64,000 nt of DNA from Misgurnus anguillicaudatus (Eukaryota > Chordata > Actinopteri > Cypriniformes > Cobitidae). Location: assembly GCF_027580225.2 (NCBI RefSeq), contig NC_073352.2:37325501-37389500 (forward strand), in the 5' to 3' direction. Under the pieces are notes generated by a model. That model was given only the letters and a program-made list of their open reading frames with translations, made no database searches and was not told the origin of the DNA. This document shows positions 7,056-20,600 of the stretch, piece after piece; positions within the stretch are counted from its first letter, which is position 1, and the number at the start of each line of letters is the position of its first letter. Position numbers and translations under genes: made by a program.

Positions 7056-10000
7056 TATATACCTGATGGCACCTGTTCGCCCTACCGTCCCCCGCGAAGG
7101 GGGAACCCGCCGGGTCCGCGGCCGGGAGGGTGCGCCTCGGTCGGCCTGGGGGACCGGAGATACTTCCGGTCGAAAATCCGAATTTCGTTACAGCGCCGCT
7201 CCGGCGCCTCGGGCCCGGGTCCTCCGACCTTCGGGTCGGTCGGTCCGCCGGAGGGGCCCTTTCGAACGAGCCCACCCGCGAGTATCTGGCCCTTTCCGCA
7301 GCGGAGATACGGGGTGCCGTCTCCGGATTTTCCCACGGCCGCTGCTCGGGCGCCTTAAGTCCCAGGACGTCGCCCTCGGGGTCGGTCGCTCTACCCGAGG
7401 GGACCTTTCGAACGAGCCCGCCCTCGACCCTCCGACCCTTTCCGCGGCCGAGATACGGCGGTTCGAAAAAAAAAAAAACGCTCGTCCGGAGTTTGCTCGC
7501 CCGTAGCGTCCGCTGCGTTCGTCCGCCGGAGGTTTGACCGGTCTCGTTCGAAAGGTCTTTCCCGGGGCTTTCCGGCGACGCCGGCCCCGAGTCCGTGCGA
7601 CCCCGTGGACCGGAGATACTTCCGGTCGAATATCCGAATTTCGTTACCGCGCCGCTCCGGCGCCTCGGGCCCGGTGCCTTCGACCTTCGGGTCGATTGGT
7701 CCGCCGGAAGGGCCCTTTCGAACGAGCCCACCCGCGAGTATCTGGCCTTTTCCGCGGCGGAGATACGGGGGGCCGTCTCCGGATTTTCCCACGGCCGCTG
7801 CTCGGGCGCCTTAAGTCCCAGGACGTCGCCCTCGGGGTCGGTCGCTCTACCCGAGGGGACCTTTCGAACGAGCCCGCCCTCGACCCTCCGACCCTTTCCG
7901 CGGCCGAGATACGGCGGTTCGAAAAAAAAAAAACGCTCGTCCGGAGTTTGCTCGCCCGTAGCGTCCGCTGCGTTCGTCCGCCGGAGGCGCGGCCGGTCTC
8001 GTTCGAAAGGTCTTTCCCGGGGCTTTCCGGCGACGCCGGCCCCGAGTCCGTGCGACCCCGTGGACCGGAGATACTTCCGGTCGAATATCCGAATTTCGTT
8101 ACAGCGCCGGTCCGGCGCCTCGGGTCCGGGGCCTTCGACCTTCGGGTCGGTCGGTCCGCCGGAGGGGCCCTTTCGAACGAGCCCACCCGCGAGTATCTGG
8201 CCCTTTCCGCAGCGGAGATACGGGGTGCCGACTCCGGATTTTCCCACGGCCGCTGCTCGGGCGCCTTAAGTCCCAGGACGTCGCCCTCGGGGTCGATCGC
8301 TCTACCCGAGGGGACCTTTCGAACGAGCCCGCCCTCGACCCTCCGACCCTTTCCGCGGCCGATATACGGCGGTTCGAAAAAAAACGTTCGTCCGGAGTTT
8401 GCTCGCCCGTAGCGTCCGCTGCGTTCGTCCGCCGGAGGCGTGACCGGTCTCGTTCGAAAGGTCTTTCCCGGGGCTTTCCGGCGACGCCGGCCCCGAGTCC
8501 GTGCGACCCCGTGGACCGGAGATACTTCCGGTCGAATATCCGAATGTCGTTACCGCGCCGCTCCGGCGCCTCGGGCCCGGTGCCTTCGACCTTCGGGTCG
8601 ATTGGTCTGCCGGATGGGCCCTTTCGAACGAGCCCACCCGCGAGTATCTGGCCCTTTCCGCGGCGGAGATACGGGGGGCCGTCTCCGGATTTTCCCACGG
8701 CCGCTGCTCGGGCGCCTTAAGTCCGAGGACGTCGCCCTCGGGGTCGGTCGCTCTACCCGAGGGGACCTTTCGAACGAGCCCGCCCTCGACCCTCCGACCC
8801 TTTCCGCGGCCGAGATACGGCGGATCGAAAAAAAAAAAACGCTGGTCCGGAGTTCGCGCGCCCGTAGCGTCCGCTGCGTTCGTCCGCCGGAGGCGCGGCC
8901 GGTCTCGTTCAAAAGGTCTTTCCCGGGGCTTTCCGGCGACGCCGGGCCCGAGTCCGTGCGACCCCGTGGACCGGAGATACTTCCGGTCGAATATCCGAAT
9001 TTCGTTACCGCGCCGCTCCGGCGCCTCGGGTCCGGGGCCTTCGAACTTCGGGTCGATTGGTCCGCCTGAGGGGCCCTTTCGAACGAGCCCACCCGCGAGT
9101 ATCTGGCTCTTTCCGCGCCCGAGATACGGGGGGCCGTCACCGGATTTTCCCACGGCCGCTGCTCGGGCGCCTTAAGTCCGAGGACGTCGCCCTCGGGGTC
9201 GGTCGCTCTACCCGAGGGGACCTTTCGATCGAGCCCGCCCTCGACCCTCCGACCCTTTCCGCGGCCGAGATACGGCGGATCGAAAAAAAAACCGCTGGTC
9301 CGGAGTTTGCGCGCCCGTAGCGTCCGCTGCGTTTGTCCGCAGGAGGCGCGGCCGGTCTCGTTCAAAAGGTCTTTCCCGGGGCTTTTCGGCGACGCCGGCC
9401 CCGAGTCCGTGCGACCCCGGGGACCGGAGATACTTCCGGTCGAATTTCGGAAAACTTCGAACGGCCGTATCTCGAACGCCTCGGGCCCGGGGCCTTCGAA
9501 CTTCGGGTCGGTCGGTCCGCCGGAGGGGCCCTTTCGATCGAGCCCACCCGGGAGTATCTGGCCCCTTCCGCAGCGGAGATACAGGGGGCCGTCTCCGGAT
9601 TTTCCCACTGCCGCTGCTCGGGCGCCTTAAGTCCGAGGACGTCGCCCTCGGGGTCGGTCGCTCTACCCGAGGAGACCTTTCGAATGAGCCCGCCCTCGAC
9701 CCTCCGACCCTTTTCGCGGCCGAGATACGGCGGTTCGAAAAAAAAAAAACGCTCGTCCGTAGTTCGCGCGCCCGTAGCGTCTGCTGCGTTCGTCCGCCGG
9801 AGGCGCGGCCGGTCTCGTTCGAAAGGTCTCTCTCGGGGCTTTCCGTGGACGCCAGCCTCGGGTCCGTGCGACACCGGGGGCCGGAGATACGGACTTCCAC
9901 CGCTGCACCTTTAAACAACCGTAGCTCGGGCGCCTTAAGACCGACACCTTAGCCCTTTGGGTCCCTCATCCTCCAGGAGGGGCCCTTTCCAACGACCCCA

Positions 10001-10729
10001 CCCACGTCTCCGTACCCCTTTCCCCGGCAGAGATACGACCCCGGGAACATCGCCCCGTCAACCCGACCACCGTGCACCCGAGGCCGGCTTTGGACCCCGC
10101 GACGGACACCCTGGAGCTCGTACCCGGCGCACCGTTTGGTCCCTGCCATCCCACTCTTAAGCACTCCCCCACCGAACTAAGCCCCATCCTCCCGGCCCTT
10201 CTGGAGAACCAAACAGTTGGTCAACCCCAAAATTTCTCCAACCGTTGGTCAACCCGAAAGATTTTCCAGCAGTTGGTCAACCTCAATCGACTTAGGTTCT
10301 GGAGCGTTCGAGTTTCCAGCAGTTGGTCAACCTCAATCGACTTAGGTTTTGGAGTGTTCGCGTTTCCAGCAGTTGGTCAACCTCAATCGACTTAGGTTTT
10401 GGAGTGTTCGCGTTTCCAGCAGTTGGTCAACCTCAATCGACTTAGGCTCTGGAGCTTTCGCCTCTCCAGCAGTTGGTCAACCCCAACGACTTAGGCTCTT
10501 GAGCTTTTACTTCTCCAGCAGTTGGTCAACCCCATCGACTTAGGTTCTGGGGCGTTCGCTTCTCCTGCCATAGACTTAGGTTCTAGAGCTATCGCCTCTC
10601 CGACAGTTGGTCAACCCCAATCGACTTAGGCTCTGGAGCTTTCACTTCTCCAGCAGTTGGTCAACCCCATCGACTTAGGTTCTGGAGCTTTCGCCTCTCC
10701 GACAGTTGGTCAACCCCGATCGACTTAGC
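7056..10729. repeat. HOR unit 3, 3674 bp, six A-tract subunits
   Basis: A-tracts begin near 7466, 7922, 8377, 8828, 9283 and 9738; the third is short (8 A) and is preceded by the variant GATATACGG. The unit is nearly identical to unit 4 but has a type I terminal block, whereas unit 4 has a type III block. Changes seen only here are GAATGTCG near 8545 and GCGACACCGG near 9868. GGAGGTTTGACC near 7530 is shared with units 4, 6, 12, 15 and 17. Confidence 0.93.
10214..10729. repeat. Minisatellite block, end of unit 3
   Basis: Twelve repeats, type I (GGTTCTGGAGCG), as in units 2, 5, 14 and 16. Confidence 0.9.
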
Positions 10730-13700
10730 TATATACCTGATGGCACCTGTTCGCCCTACCGTCCCCCGCGAAGGGGGAACCCGCCGGGTCCGCGGCCGGG
10801 AGGGTGCGCCTCGGTCGGCCTGGGGGACCGGAGATACTTCCGGTCGAAAATCCGAATTTCGTTACAGCGCCGCTCCGGCGCCTCGGGCCCGGGTCCTCCG
10901 ACCTTCGGGTCGGTCGGTCCGCCGGAGGGGCCCTTTCGAACGAGCCCACCCGCGAGTATCTGGCCCTTTCCGCAGCGGAGATACGGGGTGCCGTCTCCGG
11001 ATTTTCCCACGGCCGCTGCTCGGGCGCCTTAAGTCCCAGGACGTCGCCCTCGGGGTCGGTCGCTCTACCCGAGGGGACCTTTCGAACGAGCCCGCCCTCG
11101 ACCCTCCGACCCTTTCCGCGGCCGAGATACGGCGGTTCGAAAAAAAAAAAAACGCTCGTCCGGAGTTTGCTCGCCCGTAGCGTCCGCTGCGTTCGTCCGC
11201 CGGAGGTTTGACCGGTCTCGTTCGAAAGGTCTTTCCCGGGGCTTTCCGGCGACGCCGGCCCCGAGTCCGTGCGACCCCGTGGACCGGAGATACTTCCGGT
11301 CGAATATCCGAATTTCGTTACAGCGCCGCTCCGGCGCCTCGGGCCCGGTGCCTTCGACCTTCGGGTCGATTGGTCCGCCGGAAGGGCCCTTTCGAACGAG
11401 CCCACCCGCGAGTATCTGGCCTTTTCCGCGGCGGAGATACGGGGGGCCGTCTCCGGATTTTTCCACGGCCGCTGCTCGGGCGCCTTAAGTCCCAGGACGT
11501 CGCCCTCGGGGTCGGTCGCTCTACCCGAGGGGACCTTTCGAACGAGCCCGCCCTCGACCCTCCGACCCTTTCCGCGGCCGAGATACGGCGGTTCAAAAAA
11601 AAAAAAACGCTCGTCCGGAGTTTGCTCGCCCGTAGCGTCCGCTGCGTTCGTCCGCCGGAGGCGCGGCCGGTCTCGTTCGAAAGGTCTTTCCCGGGGCTTT
11701 CCGGCGACGCCGGCCCCGAGTCCGTGCGACCCCGTGGACCGGAGATACTTCCGGTCGAATATCCGAATTTCGTTACAGCGCCGGTCCGGCGCCTCGGGTC
11801 CGGGGCCTTCGACCTTCGGGTCGGTCGGTCCGCCGGAGGGGCCCTTTCGAACGAGCCCACCCGCGAGTATCTGGCCCTTTCCGCAGCGGAGATACGGGGT
11901 GCCGACTCCGGATTTTCCCACGGCCGCTGCTCGGGCGCCTTAAGTCCCAGGACGTCGCCCTCGGGGTCGATCGCTCTACCCGAGGGGACCTTTCGAACGA
12001 GCCCGCCCTCGACCCTCCGACCCTTTCCGCGGCCGATATACGGCGGTTCGAAAAAAAACGTTCGTCCGGAGTTTGCTCGCCCGTAGCGTCCGCTGCGTTC
12101 GTCCGCCGGAGGCGTGACCGGTCTCGTTCGAAAGGTCTTTCCCGGGGCTTTCCGGCGACGCCGGCCCCGAGTCCGTGCGACCCCGTGGACCGGAGATACT
12201 TCCGGTCGAATATCCGAATTTCGTTACCGCGCCGCTCCGGCGCCTCGGGCCCGGTGCCTTCGACCTTCGGGTCGATTGGTCTGCCGGATGGGCCCTTTCG
12301 AACGAGCCCACCCGCGAGTATCTGGCCCTTTCCGCGGCGGAGATACGGGGGGCCGTCTCCGGATTTTCCCACGGCCGCTGCTCGGGCGCCTTAAGTCCGA
12401 GGACGTCGCCCTCGGGGTCGGTCGCTCTACCCGAGGGGACCTTTCGAACGAGCCCGCCCTCGACCCTCCGACCCTTTCCGCGGCCGAGATACGGCGGATC
12501 GAAAAAAAAAAACGCTGGTCCGGAGTTCGCGCGCCCGTAGCGTCCGCTGCGTTCGTCCGCCGGAGGCGCGGCCGGTCTCGTTCAAAAGGTCTTTCCCGGG
12601 GCTTTCCGGCGACGCCGGGCCCGAGTCCGTGCGACCCCGTGGACCGGAGATACTTCTGGTCGAATATCCGAATTTCGTTACCGCGCCGCTCCGGCGCCTC
12701 GGGTCCGGGGCCTTCGAACTTCGGGTCGATTGGTCCGCCTGAGGGGCCCTTTCGAACGAGCCCACCCGCGAGTATCTGGCTCTTTCCGCGCCCGAGATAC
12801 GGGGGGCCGTCACCGGATTTTCCCACGGCCGCTGCTCGGGCGCCTTAAGTCCGAGGACGTCGCCCTCGGGGTCGGTCGCTCTACCCGAGGGGACCTTTCG
12901 ATCGAGCCCGCCCTCGACCCTCCGACCCTTTCCGCGGCCGAGATACGGCGGATCGAAAAAAAAACCGCTGGTCCGGAGTTTGCGCGCCCGTAGCGTCCGC
13001 TGCGTTTGTCCGCAGGAGGCGCGGCCGGTCTCGTTCAAAAGGTCTTTCCCGGGGCTTTTCGGCGACGCCGGCCCCGAGTCCGTGCGACCCCGGGGACCGG
13101 AGATACTTCCGGTCGAATTTCGGAAAACTTCGAACGGCCGTATCTCGAACGCCTCGGGCCCGGGGCCTTCGAACTTCGGGTCGGTCGGTCCGCCGGAGGG
13201 GCCCTTTCGATCGAGCCCACCCGGGAGTATCTGGCCCCTTCCGCAGCGGAGATACAGGGGGCCGTCTCCGGATTTTCCCACTGCCGCTGCTCGGGCGCCT
13301 TAAGTCCGAGGACGTCGCCCTCGGGGTCGGTCGCTCTACCCGAGGAGACCTTTCGAATGAGCCCGCCCTCGACCCTCCGACCCTTTTCGCGGCCGAGATA
13401 CGGCGGTTCGAAAAAAAAAAAACGCTCGTCCGTAGTTCGCGCGCCCGTAGCGTCCGCTGCGTTCGTCCGCCGGAGGCGCGGCCGGTCTCGTTCGAAAGGT
13501 CTCTCTCGGGGCTTTCCGTGGACGCCAGCCTCGGGTCCGTGCGACCCCGGGGGCCGGAGATACGGACTTCCACCGCTGCACCTTTAAACGGCCGTAGCTC
13601 GGGCGCCTTAAGACCGAGACCTTAGCCCTTTGGGTCCCTCATCCTCCAGGAGGGGCCCTTTCCAACGACCCCACCCACGTCTCCGTACCCCTTTCCCCGG

Positions 13701-14402
13701 CCGAGATACGACCCCGGGAACATCGCCCCGTCAACCCGACCACCGTGCACCCGAGGCCGGCTTTGGACCCCGCGACGGACACCCTGGAGCTCGTACCCGG
13801 CGCACCGTTTGGTCCCTGCCATCCCACTCTTAAGCACTCCCCCACCGGACTAAGCCCCATCCTCCCGGCCCTTCTGGAGAACCAAACAGTTGGTCAACCC
13901 CAAAATTTCTCCAACCGTTGGTCAACCCGAAAGATTTTCCAGCAGTTGGTCAACCTCAATCGACTTAGGTTTTGGAGCGTTCGAGTTTCCAGCAGTTGGT
14001 CAACCTCAATCGACTTAGGTTTTGGAGTGTTCGCGTTTCCAGCAGTTGGTCAACCTCAATCGACTTAGGTTTTGGAGCGTTCGCGTTTCCAGCAGTTGGT
14101 CAACCTCAATCGACTTAGGCTCTGGAGCTTTCGCCTCTCCAGCAGTTGGTCAACCCCAACGACTTAGGCTCTTGAGCTTTTACTTCTCCAGCAGTTGGTC
14201 AACCCCATCGACTTAGGTTCTGGGGCGTTCGCTTCTCCTGCCATAGACTTAGGTTCTAGAGCTATCGCCTCTCCGACAGTTGGTCAACCCCAATCGACTT
14301 AGGCTCTGGAGCTTTCACTTCTCCAGCAGTTGGTCAACCCCATCGACTTAGGTTCTGGAGCTTTCGCCTCTCCGACAGTTGGTCAACCCCGATCGACTTA
14401 GC
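10730..14402. repeat. HOR unit 4, 3673 bp, six A-tract subunits
   Basis: A-tracts begin near 11140, 11595, 12051, 12502, 12956 and 13411. It is a near copy of unit 3 in its head. Local changes are TTACAGCGCC near 11318, GGATTTTTCCACGG near 11455 and ATACTTCTGGTC near 12650, the last breaking the dyad present in other subunits. The terminal block is type III (AAACGGCCG, CCGAGACC, CGGCCGAGATAC, ACCGGACTAAG), as in unit 15. Confidence 0.93.
13887..14402. repeat. Minisatellite block, end of unit 4
   Basis: Twelve repeats, common type with GGTTTTGGAGCG and CTTTTACTTC. Confidence 0.9.
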
Positions 14403-17400
14403 TATATACCTGATGGCACCTGTTCGCCCTACCGTCCCCCGCGAAGGGGGAACCCGCCGGGTCCGCGGCCGGGAGGGTGCGCCTCGGTCGGCCTGGGGGA
14501 CCGGAGATACTTCCGGTCGAAAATCCGAATTTCGTTACAGCGCCGCTCCGGCGCCTCGGGCCCGGGTCCTTCGACCTTCGGGTCGGTCGGTCCGCCGGAG
14601 GGGCCCTTTCGAACGAGCCCACCTGCGAGTATCTGGCCTTTTCCGCGGCGGAGATACGGGGGGCCGTCTCCGGATTTTCCCACGGCCGCTGCTCGGGCGC
14701 CTTAAGTCCCAGGACGTCGCCCTCGGGGTCGGTCGCTCTACCCGAGGGGACCTTTCGAACGAGCCCGCCCTCGACCCTCCGACCCTTTCCGCGGCCGAGA
14801 TACGGCGGTTCGAAAAAAAAAAAAACGCTCGTCCGGAGTTTGCTCGCCCGTAGCGTCCGCTGCGTTCGTCCGCCGGAGGCGCGGCCGGTCTCGTTCGAAA
14901 GGTCTTTCCCGGGGCTTTCCGGCGACGCCGGCCCCGAGTCCGTGCGACCCCGTGGACCGGAGATACTTCCGGTCGAATATCCGAATTTCGTTACAGCGCC
15001 GGTCCGGCGCCTCGGGTCCGTGGCCTTCGACCTTCGGGTCGGTCGGTCCGCCGGAGGGGCCCTTTCGAACGAGCCCACCCGCGAGTATCTGGCCCTTTCC
15101 GCAGCGGAGATACGGGGTGCCGACTCCGGATTTTCCCACGGCCGCTGCTCGGGCGCCTTAAGTCCCAGGACGTCGCCCTCGGGGTCGATCGCTCTACCCG
15201 AGGGGACCTTTCGAACGAGCCCGCCCTCGACCCTCCGACCCTTTCCGCGGCCGAGATACGGCGGTTCGAAAAAAAACGTTCGTCCGGAGTTTGCTCGCCC
15301 GTAGCGTCCGCTGCGTTCGTCCGCCGGAGGCGTGACCGGTCTCGTTCGAAAGGTCTTTCCCGGGGCTTTCCGGCGACGCCGGCCCCGAGTCCGTGCGACC
15401 CCGTGGACCGGAGATACTTCCGGTCGAATATCCGAATTTCGTTACCGCGCCGCTCCGGCGCCTCGGGCCCGGTGCCTTCGACCTTCGGGTCGATTGGTCT
15501 GCCGGATGGGCCCTTTCGAACGAGCCCACCCGCGAGTATCTGGCCCTTTCCGCGGCGGAGATACGGGGGGCCGTCTCCGGATTTTCCCACGGCCGCTGCT
15601 CGGGCGCCTTAAGTCCGAGGACGTCGCCCTCGGGGTCGGTCGCTCTACCCGAGGGGACCTTTCGAACGAGCCCGCCCTCCGACCCTTTCCGCGGCCGAGA
15701 TACGGCGGATCGAAAAAAAAAAACGCTGGTCCGGAGTTCGCGCGCCCGTAGCGTCCGCTGCATTCGTCCGCCGGAGGCGCGGCCGGTCTCGTTCAAAAGG
15801 TCTTTCCCGGGGCTTTCCGGCGACGCCGGGCCCGAGTCCGTGCGACCCCGTGGACCGGAGATACTTCCGGTCGAATATCCGAATTTCGTTACCGCGCCGC
15901 TCCGGCGCCTCGGGTCCGGGGCCTTCGAACTTCGGGTCGATTGGTCCGCCTGAGGGGCCCTTTCGAACGAGCCCACCCGCGAGTATCTGGCTCTTTCCGC
16001 GCCCGAGATACGGGGGGCCGTCACCGGATTTTCCCACGGCCGCTGCTCGGGCGCCTTAAGTCCGAGGACGTCGCCCTCGGGGTCGGTCGCTCTACCCGAG
16101 GGGACCTTTCGATCGAGCCCGCCCTCGACCCTCCGACCCTTTCCGCGGCCGAGATACGGCGGATCGAAAAAAAAACCGCTGGTCCGGAGTTTGCGCGCCC
16201 GTAGCGTCCGCTGCGTTTGTCCGCAGGAGGCGCGGCCGGTCTCGTTCAAAAGGTCTTTCCCGGGGCTTTTCGGCGACGCCGGCCCCGAGTCCGTGCGACC
16301 CCGGGGACCGGAGATACTTCCGGTCGAATTTCGGAAAACTTCGAACGGCCGTATCTCGAACGCCTCGGGCCCGGGGCCTTCGAACTTCGGGTCGGTCGGT
16401 CCGCCGGAGGGGCCCTTTCGATCGAGCCCACCCGGGAGTATCTGGCCCCTTCCGCAGCGGAGATACAGGGGGCCGTCTCCGGATTTTCCCACTGCCGCTG
16501 CTCGGGCGCCTTAAGTCCGAGGACGTCGCCCTCGGGGTCGGTCGCTCTACCCGAGGAGACCTTTCGAATGAGCCCGCCCTCGACCCTCCGACCCTTTTCG
16601 CGGCCGAGATACGGCGGTTCGAAAAAAAAAAAACGCTCGTCCGTAGTTCGCGCGCCCGTAGCGTCTGCTGCGTTCGTCCGCCGGAGGCGCGGCCGGTCTC
16701 GTTCGAAAGGTCTCTCTCGGGGCTTTCCGTGGACGCCAGCCTCGGGTCCGTGCGACCCCGGGGGCCGGAGATACGGACTTCCACCGCTGCACCTTTAAAC
16801 AACCGTAGCTCGGGCGCCTTAAGACCGACACCTTAGCCCTTTGGGTCCCTCATCCTCCAGGAGGGGCCCTTTCCAACGACCCCACCCACGTCTCCGTACC
16901 CCTTTCCCCGGCAGAGATACGACCCCGGGAACATCGCCCCGTCAACCCGACCACCGTGCACCCGAGGCCGGCTTTGGACCCCGCGACGGACACCCTGGAG
17001 CTCGTACCCGGCGCACCGTTTGGTCCCTGCCATCCCACTCTTAAGCACTCCCCCACCGAACTAAGCCCCATCCTCCCGGCCCTTCTGGAGAACCAAACAG
17101 TTGGTCAACCCCAAAATTTCTCCAACCGTTGGTCAACCCGAAAGATTTTCCAGCAGTTGGTCAACCTCAATCGACTTAGGTTCTGGAGCGTTCGAGTTTC
17201 CAGCAGTTGGTCAACCTCAATCGACTTAGGTTTTGGAGTGTTCGCGTTTCCAGCAGTTGGTCAACCTCAATCGACTTAGGTTTTGGAGTGTTCGCGTTTC
17301 CAGCAGTTGGTCAACCTCAATCGACTTAGGCTCTGGAGCTTTCGCCTCTCCAGCAGTTGGTCAACCCCAACGACTTAGGCTCTTGAGCTTTTACTTCTCC

Positions 17401-17613
17401 AGCAGTTGGTCAACCCCATCGACTTAGGTTCTGGGGCGTTCGCTTCTCCTGCCATAGACTTAGGTTCTAGAGCTATCGCCTCTCCGACAGTTGGTCAACC
17501 CCAATCGACTTAGGCTCTGGAGCTTTCACTTCTCCAGCAGTTGGTCAACCCCATCGACTTAGGTTCTGGAGCTTTCGCCTCTCCGACAGTTGGTCAACCC
17601 CGATCGACTTAGC
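14403..17613. repeat. HOR unit 5, 3211 bp, five A-tract subunits
   Basis: A-tracts begin near 14813, 15269, 15713, 16167 and 16622. A 9 bp deletion near 15675 turns the usual GCCCTCGACCCTCCGACCC into GCCCTCCGACCC, and GCTGCATTCG near 15760 replaces GCTGCGTTCG. Both changes, plus GTCCGTGGCC near 15017, recur in unit 16 and nowhere else, so these two units are duplicates. The terminal block is type I. Confidence 0.93.
17098..17613. repeat. Minisatellite block, end of unit 5
   Basis: Twelve repeats, type I (GGTTCTGGAGCG). Confidence 0.9.
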
Positions 17614-20600
17614 TATATACCTGATGGCACCTGTTCGCCCTACCGTCCCCCGCGAAGGGGGAACCCGCCGGGTCCGCGGCCAGGAGGGTGCGCCTCGGTC
17701 GGCCTGGGGGACCGGAGATACTTCCGGTCGAAAATCCGAATTTCGTTACAGCGCCGCTCCGGCGCCTCGGGCCCGGGTCCTCCGACCTTCGGGTCGGTCG
17801 GTCCGCCGGAGGGGCCCTTTCGAACGAGCCCACCCGCGAGTATCTGGCCCTTTCCGCAGCGGAGATACGGGGTGCCGTCTCCGGATTTTCCCACGGCCGC
17901 TGCTCGGGCGCCTTAAGTCCCAGGACGTCGCCCTCGGGGTCGGTCGCTCTACCCGAGGGGACCTTTCGAACGAGCCCGCCCTCGACCCTCCGACCCTTTC
18001 CGCGGCCGAGATACGGCGGTTCGAAAAAAAAAAAAACGCTCGTCCGGAGTTTGCTCGCCCGTAGCGTCCGCTGCGTTCGTCCGCCGGAGGTTTGACCGGT
18101 CTCGTTCGAAAGGTCTTTCCCGGGGCTTTCCGGCGACGCCGGCCTCGAGTCCGTGCGACCCCGTGGACCGGAGATACTTCCGGTCGAATATCCGAATTTC
18201 GTTACCGCGCCGCTCCGGCGCCTCGGGCCCGGTGCCTTCGACCTTCGGGTCGATTGGTCCGCCGGAAGGGCCCTTTCGAACGAGCCCACCCGCGAGTATC
18301 TGGCCTTTTCCGCGGCGGAGATACGGGGGGCCGTCTCCGGATTTTCCCACGGCCGCTGCTCGGGCGCCTTAAGTCCCAGGACGTCGCCCTCGGGGTCGGT
18401 CGCTCTACCCGAGGGGACCTTTCGAACGAGCCCGCCCTCGACCCTCCGACCCTTTCCGCGGCCGAGATACGGCGGTTCAAAAAAAAAAAAAACGCTCGTC
18501 CGGAGTTTGCTCGCCCGTAGCGTCCGCTGCGTTCGTCCGCCGGAGGCGCGGCCGGTCTCGTTCGAAAGGTCTTTCCCGGGGCTTTCAGGCGACGCCGGCC
18601 CCGAGTCCGTGCGACCCCGTGGACCGGAGATACTTCCGGTCGAATATCCGAATTTCGTTACAGCGCCGGTCCGGCGCCTCGGGTCCGGGGCCTTCGACCT
18701 TCGGGTCGGTCGGTCCGCCGGAGGGGCCCTTTCGAACGAGCCCACCCGCGAGTATCTGGCCCTTTCCGCAGCGGAGATACGGGGTGCCGACTCCGGATTT
18801 TCCCACGGCCGCTGCTCGGGCGCCTTAAGTCCCAGGACGTCGCCCTCGGGGTCGATCGCTCTACCCGAGGGGACCTTTCGAACGAGCCCGCCCTCGACCC
18901 TCCGACCCTTTCCGCGGCCGATATACGGCGGTTCGAAAAAAAACGTTCGTCCGGAGTTTGCTCGCCCGTAGCGTCCGCTGCGTTCGTCCGCCGGAGGCGT
19001 GACCGGTCTCGATCGAAAGGTCTTTCCCGGGGCTTTCCGGCGACGCCGGCCCCGAGTCCGTGCGACCCCGTGGACCGGAGATACTTCCGGTCGAATATCC
19101 GAATTTCGTTACCGCGCCGCTCCGGCGCCTCGGGCCCGGTGCCTTCGACCTTCGGGTCGATTGGTCTGCCGGATGGGCCCTTTCGAACGAGCCCACCCGC
19201 GAGTATCTGGCCCTTTCCGCGGCGGAGATACGGGGGGCCGTCTCCGGATTTTCCCACGGCCGCTGCTCGGGCGCCTTAAGTCCGAGGACGTCGCCCTCGG
19301 GGTCGGTCGCTCTACCCGAGGGGACCTTTCGAACGAGCCCGCCCTCGACCCTCCGACCCTTTCCGCGGCCGAGATACGGCGGATCGAAAAAAAAAAAACG
19401 CTGGTCCGGAGTTCGCGCGCCCGTAGCGTCCGCTGCGTTCGTCCGCCGGAGGCGCGGCCGGTCTCGTTCAAAAGGTCTTTCCCGGGGCTTTCCGGCGACG
19501 CCGGGCCCGAGTCCGTGCGACCCCGTGGACCGGAGATACTTCCGGTCGAATATCCGAATTTCGTTACCGCGCCGCTCCGGCGCCTCGGGTCCGGGGCCTT
19601 CGAACTTCGGGTCGATTGGTCCGCCTGAGGGGCCCTTTCGAACGAGCCCACCCGCGAGTATCTGGCTCTTTCCGCGCCCGAGATACGGGGGGCCGTCACC
19701 GGATTTTCCCACGGCCGCTGCTCGGGCGCCTTAAGTCCGAGGACGTCGCCCTCGGGGTCGGTCGCTCTACCCGAGGGGACCTTTCGATCGAGCCCGCCCT
19801 CGACCCTCCGACCCTTTCCGCGGCCGAGATACGGCGGATCGAAAAAAAAACCGCTGGTCCGGAGTTTGCGCGCCCGTAGCGTCCGCTGCGTTTGTCCGCA
19901 GGAGGCGCGGCCGGTCTCGTTCAAAAGGTCTTTCCCGGGGCTTTTCGGCGACGCCGGCCCCGAGTCCGTGCGACCCCGGGGACCGGAGATACTTCCGGTC
20001 GAATTTCGGAAAACTTCGAACGGCCGTATCTCGAACGCCTCGGGCCCGGGGCCTTCGAACTTCGGGTCGGTCGGTCCGCCGGAGGGGCCCTTTCGATCGA
20101 GCCCACCCGGGAGTATCTGGCCCCTTCCGCAGCGGAGATACAGGGGGCCGTCTCCGGATTTTCCCACTGCCGCTGCTCGGGCGCCTTAAGTCCGAGGACG
20201 TCGCCCTCGGGGTCGGTCGCTCTACCCGAGGAGACCTTTCGAATGAGCCCGCCCTCGACCCTCCGACCCTTTTCGCGGCCGAGATACGGCGGTTCGAAAA
20301 AAAAAAAACGCTCGTCCGTAGTTCGCGCGCCCGTAGCGTCCGCTGCGTTCGTCCGCCGGAGGCGCGGCCGGTCTCGTTCGAAAGGTCTCTCTCGGGGCTT
20401 TCCGTGGACGCCAGCCTCGGGTCCGTGCGACCCCGGGGGCCGGAGATACGGACTTCCACCGCTGCACCTTTAAACGGCCGTAGCTCGGGCGCCTTAAGAC
20501 CGAGACCTTAGCCCTTTGGGTCCCTCATCCTCCAGGAGGGGCCCTTTCCAACGACCCCACCCACGTCTCCGTACCCCTTTCCCCGGCCGAGATACGACCC

